From positions 1-64,000 of the forward strand of contig JAQBOZ010000002.1 of assembly GCA_028287785.1 (NCBI GenBank): a stretch of 64,000 nucleotides of DNA. The letters run 5' to 3'. This document shows positions 42,970 to 51,295 of the stretch, piece by piece. Both the position numbers and the translations under genes were made by a program. The notes beneath the pieces were generated by a model, which was not told the origin of the DNA, searched no databases, and saw only the letters and a list, made by a program, of their open reading frames with translations. Positions within the stretch are counted from its first letter, which is position 1; each line of letters opens with the position of its first letter. Source of the stretch: Chlorobiota bacterium (GTDB lineage Bacteria > Bacteroidota > Ignavibacteria > OLB7).

Positions 42970-43743
42970 TTACTTGCCGGGATGCCCCATCATCGGGTTG
43001 GCGCCGGCCGGATTCTCGGACTTGTCGTTGATCTTGACAAGCTCTATCTCGAAGACCAGCACGGCATCCGGGCCGATCTTCCCGCCGGGAGGAGGATTGT
43101 GGCCGTAGGCGAGGGCCGACGGGATGTAGAGCTTCCACTTGGAGCCGACCTTCATCATCTTGAGCGCCTCTGTCCACCCTGGGATCACGCCGCGCACCGC
43201 GAAGGTGGCCGGCTGCTTGCGGTCATACGAGCTGTCGAAAACTGTTCCGTCCAGCAGCGTTCCCTTGTAGTTCACCGTCACCTGGGCGTTGGAGTCGGGG
43301 ATAGCGCCGGTGCCTTCGGTGATCACCTCGTACTGAAGCCCGCTCGCCGTGGTCTTCACCCCCGGCTTCTTGGCGTTATCCGCCAGGAACTTCTCTCCCT
43401 CCGCCTTGTTCTTCTCCCCCTGCTTCGCGGCCGTCTCCTGCTGCTTCTTGATCATCTGCTCCTGGAAGGCGCTCATCACCTTCTGCGCCTGCGTGTCGGT
43501 CAACTGCACTTTCTTGTTGTTGAGCGCATCGTTGAAGCCGGTCTCCAGCAGATCCACCTTGATCCCCAGCGTGGTATCCTGCTTGAGCTGCGTGCGGAGC
43601 CCGTTGCCGAAATTCATGCCGATGCTGTAGCTCACGCTATCGATCTGCGTCTTGAGCGTAGTGCTCCCGCTGCTGCTCCCTCCCGGACCATTCTGGCATG
43701 ATACGACCGTGAGGCAGAGCGCTGCCATTGCTAGAAACTTCAT
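42970..43743 (-). CDS. FKBP-type peptidyl-prolyl isomerase lipoprotein, paralogue 2
   Basis: 257 aa. The signal MKFLAMAALCLTVVSC ends in a lipobox cysteine (about residue 16), so this copy is probably lipid-anchored, unlike paralogue 1. A Gly/Ser linker, the helical dimerisation domain (about 30-130) and the FKBP domain (VTVNYKGTLLDGTVFDSSYD, VIPGWTEALKMMKVGSKWKL) follow. The C-terminus has a short extension ending MMGHPGK. The two genes look like a tandem duplication that later diverged in localisation. Confidence 0.93.
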   Translation of the reverse strand: MKFLAMAALCLTVVSCQNGPGGSSSGSTTLKTQIDSVSYSIGMNFGNGLRTQLKQDTTLGIKVDLLETGFNDALNNKKVQLTDTQAQKVMSAFQEQMIKKQQETAAKQGEKNKAEGEKFLADNAKKPGVKTTASGLQYEVITEGTGAIPDSNAQVTVNYKGTLLDGTVFDSSYDRKQPATFAVRGVIPGWTEALKMMKVGSKWKLYIPSALAYGHNPPPGGKIGPDAVLVFEIELVKINDKSENPAGANPMMGHPGK

Positions 43744-43987
43744 TACGATGATTCTCCTACGATTTGTATTGAATGAACAAGTAGTTATGGAAGTCGCATG
43801 CTATCCAATGCCCGGCAGACCATTTCCGGTGAATGGGGGATCAGCCGACGTGAGCGAACGGGCTTTGAAAACGGCTCAGGAGCTCGAACCGATGATGAAT
43901 CGAACCACCCGGCCCGCGAAGATCGCTCGCGGCGGCGGCCCGTAATTCCGCAAGATAATGATTCGGCGCGGTGTAGAGCGGGGGGGA

Positions 43988-43993
43988 TATAAT
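43988..43993 (+). promoter_or_regulatory. Possible -10 box (TATAAT)
   Basis: A perfect TATAAT sits 129 bp before the small ORF. The upstream -35 match (TTCGGC at 43962, spacing 20) is weak, and Bacteroidetes-type sigma factors often prefer TAnnTTTG, so this is only a candidate. Confidence 0.3.
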
Positions 43994-44021
43994 TATCATT
44001 CCGGACCGTTTTTCCGGAGAG

Positions 44022-44059
44022 CGCCTCCGGTAACACCCCTATCCGGGAGGCGTGTTACC
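44022..44059 (+). promoter_or_regulatory. Interlocking inverted repeats (alternative hairpins) in the decarboxylase leader
   Basis: CGCCTCC (44022-44028) pairs with GGAGGCG (44046-44052), and GGTAACAC (44029-44036) pairs with GTGTTACC (44052-44059). The order of arms is 1-2-1'-2', so only one hairpin can form at a time, or the two form a tight pseudoknot. Such an arrangement is typical of attenuators, but no switch family is recognised. Confidence 0.4.
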
Positions 44060-44116
44060 CCCGGACAGCGGACCCGACGGCCCCGGCAAAGCCCTTTCAT
44101 TCATCAGGATCACCCC

Positions 44117-44272
44117 GTGATTCCCGTTATCCTCTTCCTCGGTGCAATGATCGGAAGGCGGGATGATATTGAGGTGATGGAGTCTGAAAAAGGAGTGAAG
44201 CCCCGTCTTCGCATATTTGACCCGCAGAGCGGAACATACGAGGAGACCATCGATCTGAAGGATAGCGAATGA
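44117..44272 (+). CDS. Small ORF overlapping the decarboxylase gene
   Basis: 51 codons from GTG 44117 (or 41 from ATG 44147). The peptide starts with a hydrophobic stretch VIPVILFLGAMIG, then RRDDIEVMESEKGVKPRLRI and ends EETIDLKDSE. Its TGA overlaps the ATG of the PLP decarboxylase (ATGA, 44269-44272), which supports real translation and coupling. It could be a small membrane-associated protein or a leader peptide controlling the decarboxylase. No family is recognised. Confidence 0.5.
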   Translation: MIPVILFLGAMIGRRDDIEVMESEKGVKPRLRIFDPQSGTYEETIDLKDSE

Positions 44273-45708
44273 ACGACGGGAATGATGTCAGCCATGAGCG
44301 GCTTACCCTTTCAGCCGACGAGATGCGGCGGATGGGATATCGGGTGATCGATATGCTGGTGGAACACTTCGAGCAACTGGGCGATCTCCCGGTCGCCGGC
44401 GGAACGGGACGCCGGGAGCTGGAGCGCCTCCTTCGCGAGCCACCGCCGGAAGAGGGGAGGCCGCCGGGAGATGTGCTGGACCGGGTCGGCCGCGATGTCT
44501 TCGGCAATATGAGCCATGTCGATCATCCCCGCTTCTTCGCCTACGTTCCGGGGCCGGGGAACTTCGTCGGCGCCATGGCGAACGCGCTGGTCGCCGGCTT
44601 CAACCCGTTCGCGGGGGCGTGGGCCACGGCCTCCGGCGCGGCGGAAATAGAGCTGGTGACGGTGGACTGGCTGCGCGATATCTGCGGGCTGCCGGCATCG
44701 GCCGGAGGGACGTTTGTCAGCGGGGGATCGATGGCGAACCTGACGGCGCTCGCGGCGGCGCGGCATGCGCTGCCGGAGGGGGATATTCCGCGCGCGGTGA
44801 TCTACGCCTCCGATCAGACCCATTCATCGATCGATCGCGGCGCCCGTCTCCTCGGCTTCCGCCGCGATCAGCTCCGCACCCTCCCGACCGACGAGGATTT
44901 CCGCCTTCCGATCGAGACGCTTCGCAACGCCATCGCGGCCGATCGCGCGGCGGGGAAGAGGCCGTTCGCGCTTGTCGCCAATGGCGGCACCACCAACACC
45001 GGCGCGGTCGATCCGCTGCCGGAGCTTGCCGCGCTCCGCGATCGCGAAGGGCTCTGGATGCATGTCGATGGCGCATACGGCGCGGCGGCTGCCCTTACCG
45101 AACGGGGACGGCGGGCGCTGGCGGGAATGGAGCTGGCGGATTCCGTGTCGCTCGATCCACATAAATGGCTCTTCCAGCCGTTCGAATGCGGCTGCATCCT
45201 CCTCCGCGACGCACAGTTGCTGAAGGAGACCTTCCGCCTGGTCCCGGAATATCTGAGGGATTCCGATCTGGCGGCCGAGGAGGTGAACTTCCGCGACTGG
45301 GGCGTGCAGCTTACGCGCGGCTTCCGCGGCCTCGATCTCTGGATGTCGGTTCAGGTGTTCGGCCTTGAGGCGTTCCGCGCGGCAGTCGACCGGGGAATCG
45401 ATCTGGCGCTGCTTGCCGAACGCCGCCTTCACGGGTCGCCGGCGTGGCGGGTGATCACATCGGCGGGGCTCGGCATCGTCACCTTCCGGTTTACCCCGGA
45501 CAATCGGGCGGAGAGGGAACTTGACGAGATCAACAGAAGGATTGCCGGGGAATGCGTCGCCGGCCGCCACGCGATGCTCAGCACAACCGTCCTCCGCGGG
45601 CGAACCGTGCTCCGACTCTGCACCATCAACCCCCGCACGTCCGATGATGATATCCTTGGGACCATCGAGCGCCTGGAGATCATCGGCCGGAGGATCGCGG
45701 AGGGATGA
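44269..45708 (+). CDS. PLP-dependent group II amino-acid decarboxylase
   Basis: 479 aa, the usual length of the aromatic-L-amino-acid/glutamate decarboxylase family. The cofactor lysine is in SLDPHKWLFQPFECGCILLR (near residue 304); HVDGAYGAAAALTERG supplies the Asp that contacts the pyridine nitrogen, and NMSHVDHPRFFAYVPGPGNF near residue 82 binds substrate. It probably decarboxylates an aromatic or related amino acid to an amine; the exact substrate cannot be read. It starts by a 4-bp overlap with the small ORF, and a GNAT gene follows 102 bp later. Confidence 0.93.
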   Translation: MNDGNDVSHERLTLSADEMRRMGYRVIDMLVEHFEQLGDLPVAGGTGRRELERLLREPPPEEGRPPGDVLDRVGRDVFGNMSHVDHPRFFAYVPGPGNFVGAMANALVAGFNPFAGAWATASGAAEIELVTVDWLRDICGLPASAGGTFVSGGSMANLTALAAARHALPEGDIPRAVIYASDQTHSSIDRGARLLGFRRDQLRTLPTDEDFRLPIETLRNAIAADRAAGKRPFALVANGGTTNTGAVDPLPELAALRDREGLWMHVDGAYGAAAALTERGRRALAGMELADSVSLDPHKWLFQPFECGCILLRDAQLLKETFRLVPEYLRDSDLAAEEVNFRDWGVQLTRGFRGLDLWMSVQVFGLEAFRAAVDRGIDLALLAERRLHGSPAWRVITSAGLGIVTFRFTPDNRAERELDEINRRIAGECVAGRHAMLSTTVLRGRTVLRLCTINPRTSDDDILGTIERLEIIGRRIAEG

Positions 45709-45810
45709 TGAGAGATCCGATATCATCAGGTGTTCATCAGGCAACAGCGGGTCGCACCGCTGCAGGCATCGCCTGGCCCGGATCATTCCATTATACAGCA
45801 TCTATCCGTC

Positions 45811-46326
45811 ATGGCTCCCGAAACGATCACAATCCGCCGTCTCGACGAGACGCACGATTCCATCCCCCGGCTTACCGCGCTTCTCCACCGCGCCTACAAG
45901 CGACTGGCGGATATGGGGCTCCGCTTCCTTGCCACTCACCAGACCGACGAACAGACGCTGGAGCGGGCTCGCGACGGTGAGTGCTATCTGGCGATCGAGG
46001 ATGGAGAGATCATCGGCACCATCACCTACTATCCTCCCGCGATGGCGCATGGAACCCCGTGGTACGACCGGCCCGATGTGGCGTCGCTGGGGCAGTTCGC
46101 GGTGGAGCCGGCGTTGCAGGGGAGAGGGATCGGTAATATGCTGCTCGATCATGTGGAGTCGCTGGCGCGGCGGGATGGCGCGGCGGAGATGGCGCTGGAC
46201 ACATCGGAGAAGGCGCACCACCTGATTGAGTACTACGGCCGCCACGGCTACCGTTTCGTGGAGCACACGCAGTGGTCCGTGGTCAACTATCGAAGCGTGG
46301 TGATGAGCAGATCCCTCATCGAATAA
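45811..46326 (+). CDS. GNAT-family N-acetyltransferase
   Basis: 171 aa, single GNAT domain. The acetyl-CoA pyrophosphate-binding motif A is FAVEPALQGRGIGNMLLDHV (Q/R-x-x-G-x-G/A), near residue 105, and the motif B end is YYGRHGYRFVEHT. The start at ATG 45811 gives a complete domain; an in-frame ATG at 45730 would add 27 unrelated residues. It probably forms a unit with the preceding decarboxylase, so the amine product could be the substrate, but this is only an inference from position. Confidence 0.85.
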   Translation: MAPETITIRRLDETHDSIPRLTALLHRAYKRLADMGLRFLATHQTDEQTLERARDGECYLAIEDGEIIGTITYYPPAMAHGTPWYDRPDVASLGQFAVEPALQGRGIGNMLLDHVESLARRDGAAEMALDTSEKAHHLIEYYGRHGYRFVEHTQWSVVNYRSVVMSRSLIE

Positions 46327-46761
46327 GGGCCACGCATTCCCGCGGAGCGATCGTAGTGACTCAGGTTGAGATGGCGTGGACGATGCCCGGAGTCAATATC
46401 CGGCATCCGTCTTCCCAGCCCCATCGGGGCGTGCCGGTTGTAGCAGCGCCACGCCTTTCTTGATTCCAAGCTCCATCGGAGCGTACCATCCTCATATGCC
46501 GGCAGAATGGTACGCTCCTCTGGAGCTTGAGCGGGGAACGGGAACATCATTGCTACTACCGGCACGCTCCTGACGGAGCTTGACGAGAGGATCGTCGATG
46601 GATCATTGCGCCGTCAACCCGAGGGCCGGATGTAACCTGCGTCACTACCGGAGCGATTCGATGATTTGATTCGGCGGAGCCGCGACGTAGATTCGTCCCG
46701 CCGGTTCCGTGATATCACACCCCTTGCAGTTGTCCTCTTCCGATCAACATCTCATGCCGTT
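46327..46761. other. Intergenic region mostly filled by a MITE-like element
   Basis: 435 bp. MITE-like copy B fills 46353-46648; the remaining ~110 bp before the GH20 gene have no evident promoter. Confidence 0.6.
46353..46648 (-). mobile_element. MITE-like element, copy B (~296 bp)
   Basis: It begins GTAGTGACTCAGGTTGAGAT and ends AACCTGCGTCACTAC. Its reverse complement aligns with copy A along the whole length, including the inner segment CAAGCTCC...GGAGCGTACCAT. It has the same orientation as copy C, 2.9 kb downstream, and the GH20 gene lies between them. Confidence 0.75.
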
Positions 46762-49554
46762 ATGAACGCTCGGTTTGCTACCATCCTTACCGTTCTCCTT
46801 ATCGCCGCCGCGGCTCGGGCCAGCGCGCAACGGAGCATCCTCACGCTGATGCCCCGTCCGAAAGCGGCGTTCGAGCGCCCCGGCCAGTTTGTCTTCAGCA
46901 ACCAGACGGTGATACTGTCGCCCGATCTCCCTGAGGCTCAAGGTGTGATGCAGGAGGAGTATCTGGCCCGGCAGATCAAAGAGCGATTCGGCATCACGAT
47001 CAGTTCGACAATCGAGGACAAACCGATCTACTACCAGGGGAAATCGGCCATCCGTATCTGCTTCAACACCGTGGATGAACGCCCCCTCCTTCAGATTCCC
47101 CCCGGTGAAACGATACCGGATTCCAACGGCTATATCCTGAATATCGCGCCCGACCGGATCGCGATCAGCAGCAGGAGCCGGGAGGGCGCCTATAACGCCA
47201 TCGCCACGCTGATGCAGCTTATCAACAACAACGGGGGAATCATCTCGGCCCACTGCGCGCACATCTACGACTACCCCGATTATCCCGACCGGTGGGTCTT
47301 CTCGCAGCATAATCTCCGCGGCCCCGGAAGCCTCCAGGCCCTCAGGAAGATCGAGGACACGATGGCCGCCTACAAGCTGAACGGCATGCAGCAGAACGAC
47401 TGGAAGTACAACGTGCTGGATCAGCAGCCCCGATACTATTTCGACAGCGTCCGCGCGTTCCGGAAATACTCCGAGGAACGGGGCATCGACATCATCCCCG
47501 GCGTTGCGCCGATCGGCTACTCGGACGGCATCCTCTACAACGATCCGGAGCTGGCCGAGGGATTTCCCGCCACGGCGACCTTCGTGATCGAGGGGGATAC
47601 CGGCCGCCTTGTGCGCGACCCGAACATCACGCTGCCGAACGGCTCGTTCGAGAGCCTGGGCGCCAACGGGAAGTTCTCCGGCTGGAGCTTCTACGACGAG
47701 CCCCCCGTCACGCAGGATGCCGAGCATCACGGCGGAAGCCACAGCGCCCTCTGCCAGAACTTCACCAACGGGAACACCTCCGGCAACTGCCGCTTCAGCC
47801 GGAAGCTGACATGCAAGCCGTTCCACTCCTACCGGATGTCCGCGTGGGTCAAAACCGAGTCGCTGAAAGCCGATGATGTGCGGCTGCTCGCGATCGGCAC
47901 CGACGACGCCAACGCATCCCGCACGCTTACCTATACCGCCTACTCCATCCGCGGCACCAACGGGTGGACCCGCGTTCAGGTCTCCTTCAACTCCCTTCAA
48001 TTCCCCTACGCGCAGGTCTATGCCGGCGTCTGGGGAGGGGAGTCTGGGAAGATCTGGTGGGATGATTTCACTGTCGAGGAGTCGGGGCTCGGCAATATCA
48101 TCCGTCGCGATGGAACGCCGGTCACCGTCCGGAACAGGCGGACCGGGGCGCTCTGCGTCGAGGGGACGGATTTCGCCCCCATCAGCGATTCGCTCACCGT
48201 GACGAACTATCTCCAGACCCAGCGCTTCGCCCCCGATGCCCCCGCCCCAACGTTCCGTCGCCGTCCGGGAGGCGCCATCGCCAACGGCGATACCGTCACC
48301 ATCTCCTACTTCCACCCGCTGACCACCGTCGCCGATGAACAGGGGGGAGGCTCGGTGATGGTCTGCCCGGCCGAGGAGAAGCTCTACCCGGTCCTCAACA
48401 GGCAGATCCGCGGCGTGGACAGCCTCTACAACACGTTGCTCTCGTTTCCTTTGGGAAGGGCGAGGTTCTTCATGGGACACGATGAAATCCGCGCGATGAA
48501 CTGGGATTCCTCCTGCCAGCGTCAGCATCTGCCGCCGTCCGCGCTCCTGGCGAACAACCTGAAACGCTGCCAGAGCATCATCCAGGGAATCAGTCCGGGG
48601 GCCGAGACATTCGTCTGGAGCGATATGTTCGACTCGCTCCACAACGCCTATAACAACTACTACCTGATCAACGGGGATCTCACCGGCGACTGGGATTCGA
48701 TCCCGACCACGCCGGTGATCGTCAACTGGAACGGCGGCAACATGGACAGGAGCCTCGGCTTCTTCGCCGATCACGGGTTCCGCCAGATCACCTCCCCCTA
48801 CTACGACGCCGGCAGCCCGGACGGCATCCGCGCGTGGCGCCTGGCGATGCAGGGAAAAGAGGGAATGCTCGGGATGATGTACACCACCTGGTCAAACGAC
48901 TACAACGTTCTGGTCCCCTTCTCCTACTACGCCTGGGGGGCCGGCCCGTATATCATTCACGTTCCGTACGACAGCACCATCGTCGAACGCTTCGGCAAGC
49001 CCTTCTGCTTCAGCGCGATCGTCCTTCCCGATCCGTACGACAAGAACGATACAATCCGGACGGTGACGGCCACGCTGATCGTCAATCCGGGGAGCACTCC
49101 GCCGGTCGTCGTCACCGTCCCGATGCACCGCGATACCGGCAACGTCTTCATCGGCTGCCTGGATCAGGCGTACGACCACGGGTTTCTCTACTCGATCGAG
49201 GCAACCAACGCGCAGGGCATCTCCCGCACCACTCCCCTCTACAACGCCCATATCGGCCCGGTCAGCGGCGCCCCGCTCGACCGCGAAACGGGAGCCGGCC
49301 TGACGATGAGCATCGCTCCCAACCCGGCGAAGTCGGTGGTGGGCGTGCGCTTTATCGCGCCGGCGGCGGGGAAATGGCGGGCCACCCTGCGCGATCTTCT
49401 CGGCCGCCCCGTCACAAGCCGCGATGGAGAGACGGACGGGCCGGGAGAGAAGAATCTGAAGATCGATCTCGCCTCGGTTCCCAACGGGCTCTATCGCGTG
49501 GAGATGGAGATGAACGGCCGGAGGGCCGTTGAAACGGTGGTGATCGTCCGATAA
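46762..49554 (+). CDS. Secreted GH20-like glycosidase with inserted carbohydrate-binding domain and T9SS sorting domain
   Basis: 930 aa. A signal peptide (MNARFATILTVLLIAAAARA) leads to a GH20 N-terminal domain (about 25-165: QIKERFGITISSTIEDKPIY). The TIM barrel starts near 180 (WVFSQHNLRGPGSLQALRKI), is interrupted at about 290-440 by a CBM_4_9-like jelly roll (LPNGSFESLGANGKFSGWSF ... GKIWWDDFTVEE), and resumes near 510, where FMGHDEIRAMNWD carries the Asp-Glu pair expected of GH20. A T9SS type-A sorting domain ends the protein (MSIAPNPAKSVVGVRF ... NGLYRVEM ... ETVVIVR). It probably cleaves N-acetylhexosamines from glycans at the cell surface. It lies between two MITE-like elements. Confidence 0.82.
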   Translation: MNARFATILTVLLIAAAARASAQRSILTLMPRPKAAFERPGQFVFSNQTVILSPDLPEAQGVMQEEYLARQIKERFGITISSTIEDKPIYYQGKSAIRICFNTVDERPLLQIPPGETIPDSNGYILNIAPDRIAISSRSREGAYNAIATLMQLINNNGGIISAHCAHIYDYPDYPDRWVFSQHNLRGPGSLQALRKIEDTMAAYKLNGMQQNDWKYNVLDQQPRYYFDSVRAFRKYSEERGIDIIPGVAPIGYSDGILYNDPELAEGFPATATFVIEGDTGRLVRDPNITLPNGSFESLGANGKFSGWSFYDEPPVTQDAEHHGGSHSALCQNFTNGNTSGNCRFSRKLTCKPFHSYRMSAWVKTESLKADDVRLLAIGTDDANASRTLTYTAYSIRGTNGWTRVQVSFNSLQFPYAQVYAGVWGGESGKIWWDDFTVEESGLGNIIRRDGTPVTVRNRRTGALCVEGTDFAPISDSLTVTNYLQTQRFAPDAPAPTFRRRPGGAIANGDTVTISYFHPLTTVADEQGGGSVMVCPAEEKLYPVLNRQIRGVDSLYNTLLSFPLGRARFFMGHDEIRAMNWDSSCQRQHLPPSALLANNLKRCQSIIQGISPGAETFVWSDMFDSLHNAYNNYYLINGDLTGDWDSIPTTPVIVNWNGGNMDRSLGFFADHGFRQITSPYYDAGSPDGIRAWRLAMQGKEGMLGMMYTTWSNDYNVLVPFSYYAWGAGPYIIHVPYDSTIVERFGKPFCFSAIVLPDPYDKNDTIRTVTATLIVNPGSTPPVVVTVPMHRDTGNVFIGCLDQAYDHGFLYSIEATNAQGISRTTPLYNAHIGPVSGAPLDRETGAGLTMSIAPNPAKSVVGVRFIAPAAGKWRATLRDLLGRPVTSRDGETDGPGEKNLKIDLASVPNGLYRVEMEMNGRRAVETVVIVR

Positions 49555-49566
49555 GCCGCCATGCGG

Positions 49567-49591
49567 CGCGGGCTCCCCGGCGGAACCCGCG
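49567..49591 (+). terminator. Hairpin after the GH20 gene
   Basis: CGCGGG pairs with CCCGCG around a 13-base loop, 13 bp past the stop. It has no T run and abuts repeat copy C. Confidence 0.4.
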
Positions 49592-49592
49592 G

Positions 49593-49890
49593 GTAGTGAC
49601 TCATCTGGGATGCTCGGAATCATGTACAGCATCCAGCATCTGCCGTTCCAGCCCCATCGGGGCGAACCGGTTGTAGTAATGTCACATTTTCCATGATCTC
49701 AAGCTCCATCGGGGCGAACCCTCCCCGCATCCATGAAGGATGGCACGCTCCGATGGAGCTTGAGGGAGCAATGGGAGCGTTGCCGCTACAACCGGTGCGC
49801 TCCCACGGAGCTTGAAGGAAGAGTGATGACGGAATCACCGATCGATGATCGTTCAGCAGGCCGGGGGATGGATTCAACATGAGTCACTAC
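49593..49890 (-). mobile_element. MITE-like element, copy C (~298 bp)
   Basis: It begins GTAGTGACTCATCTGGGATG and ends AACATGAGTCACTAC, again with matching termini. Internal blocks shared with copy B include CAGCCCCATCGGGGCG and CGGTTGTAGTAATG. It is the most diverged copy. Confidence 0.7.
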
Positions 49891-50065
49891 TACCCCGCGC
49901 CGCAGATCTTGACTTCCCCGGCCGATATGGTATTTTCGCGCCGCGTCCCCCGCCCCCGCGCACGCTCCTGACAGAGCAGGCCATCAGGCCGCTCCTGCCG
50001 GGGCATCTGGCTGTCAGTGCTTACCCCCGTGACCGCGTCTTCATTTCATTAAAACCCCAGGCGTC

Positions 50066-51262
50066 ATGATGCGAAGACATCTCCTTCTCGGTGCCCTGCT
50101 CGGCACAATGACATGCTTCACCGCCTCCGCGCAGACCCATCGCGCAGGCGACATTCCAAACGCCCCCCTCCGCTCCCACGGGCAGGTTCCGGTTGCACGG
50201 AGCGTCTCCCGCGTTGCAACGGACGGGGTGCCGCGTCGGTTTCTGCTGGAGGAGAATACCGGAGCGTGGTGCGGATACTGCATCGAGGGGGTTGTCAGGA
50301 TTCACGAGCTGCTTGACGCCTATCCCGAGGCGATCGTCGTCGCGATCCATGACGACGACCAGATGCAGGTGGCCGAGGGGGATAGCATCGTCCGTTCCTA
50401 CACCACGTCCTATCCCGAGGGATTGCTCGATCGTTTGAAGTGGCCCGGCCACGCAACCGTCACCATCGGCCGCGATTACTGGCAGTTTCTCGGCGGCAAT
50501 CGTCGCGACGAGCCAAGCCCGGTTTCGGTGGGGATCGACCATCATTATGCCCCGGCAACGCGGATGCTTACCGCGAACATCTCCGCGACCTTCAACGATA
50601 TCCCGGACGCGGCCGACCTGCGGATAAACCTCTATCTGGTCGAGGACAGCGTCAGCGGATCGGGGACGGGATGGGATCAGGCCAACGCGCTCGACAACGT
50701 CCCGGAAAGCCCCTATTACGGAAAGGGGGGATATATCCCCAGCTTCGTTCACGATCACGTTCTCCGCGCGGTCCTCTCGGGAACCTGGGGAACAGCCGGG
50801 GTGATCCCCTCATCGCCGGAGACGGGAAAGGCATATACAAAATCATACTCGTTCGCGCTCCCGGCCAGCTTCAACCCCGATCACGTCAGCCTTGTGGCGT
50901 TCATGGCATCGCACGATGCCGATGCGGAATCGCGCGAGGTGTTCAACGCCGAAAAGGTTCCGCTGCTGACCGCGCCGAGCGGCGTGGATGACAAGGCCGT
51001 GGCCGATTTCTCCGCCGTCATCGCCCCATCGCCCGTGCGGAATGCCGGCACGCTTTCGCTCTCGCTGCCGGCCGCCGGGAACGTCGGCATCGCCCTCTAC
51101 GATCAGCTCGGCCGGAACATCCGCGCCATCTTCAACGGCCCAATGGAACAGGGCGCCCACACCATCGGGTTCGATCTCGCAGGGCTGGCGAACGGCGTCT
51201 ACTGGATGGCGATCGACCGCGACGGAGCGCGCACCGCCCGCAGAGTCATCATCCAGCGATAA
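50066..51262 (+). CDS. Omp28-like secreted thioredoxin-fold protein with T9SS sorting domain
   Basis: 398 aa. A signal peptide (MMRRHLLLGALLGTMTCFTA) is followed by a thioredoxin-like fold whose TGAWCGYCIEGVVRIHELLD carries a CxxC pair, as in Omp28 family proteins of Bacteroidetes. A beta-sandwich follows (about 175-300). The C-terminal ~85 residues are a T9SS type-A sorting domain: VIAPSPVRNAGTLSLSLPAA ... IALYDQLGRNIRAIF ... ANGVYWMAID ... RRVIIQR. It is probably exported by T9SS and anchored or released outside. Whether the CxxC is redox-active outside the cell is not known. Confidence 0.83.
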   Translation: MMRRHLLLGALLGTMTCFTASAQTHRAGDIPNAPLRSHGQVPVARSVSRVATDGVPRRFLLEENTGAWCGYCIEGVVRIHELLDAYPEAIVVAIHDDDQMQVAEGDSIVRSYTTSYPEGLLDRLKWPGHATVTIGRDYWQFLGGNRRDEPSPVSVGIDHHYAPATRMLTANISATFNDIPDAADLRINLYLVEDSVSGSGTGWDQANALDNVPESPYYGKGGYIPSFVHDHVLRAVLSGTWGTAGVIPSSPETGKAYTKSYSFALPASFNPDHVSLVAFMASHDADAESREVFNAEKVPLLTAPSGVDDKAVADFSAVIAPSPVRNAGTLSLSLPAAGNVGIALYDQLGRNIRAIFNGPMEQGAHTIGFDLAGLANGVYWMAIDRDGARTARRVIIQR

Positions 51263-51295
51263 TCTCCTCCCCATGAGAGCAAACGGAACCAGCCG

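Larger units (their letters stand above)
43744..44116. other. Divergent intergenic region containing the decarboxylase leader
   Basis: 373 bp between the leftward FKBP gene and the rightward small ORF. It contains a TATAAT hexamer at 43988-43993, a TCCGGA...TCCGGA hairpin at about 44000-44018, and two interlocking inverted repeats at 44022-44059. The rest (43780-43960) has no feature I can name. Confidence 0.5.
49555..50065. other. Intergenic region with hairpin and MITE-like copy C
   Basis: 511 bp. A hairpin CGCGGG/CCCGCG at 49567-49591 follows the GH20 stop, then MITE-like copy C (49593-49890). The last 175 bp before the Omp28-like gene show no recognised signal. Confidence 0.6.

Noticed and set aside
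46744-48774. 676-codon leftward frame opposite the GH20-like gene
   Set aside because: It has no domain, and the forward frame has signal peptide, GH20, CBM and T9SS features.
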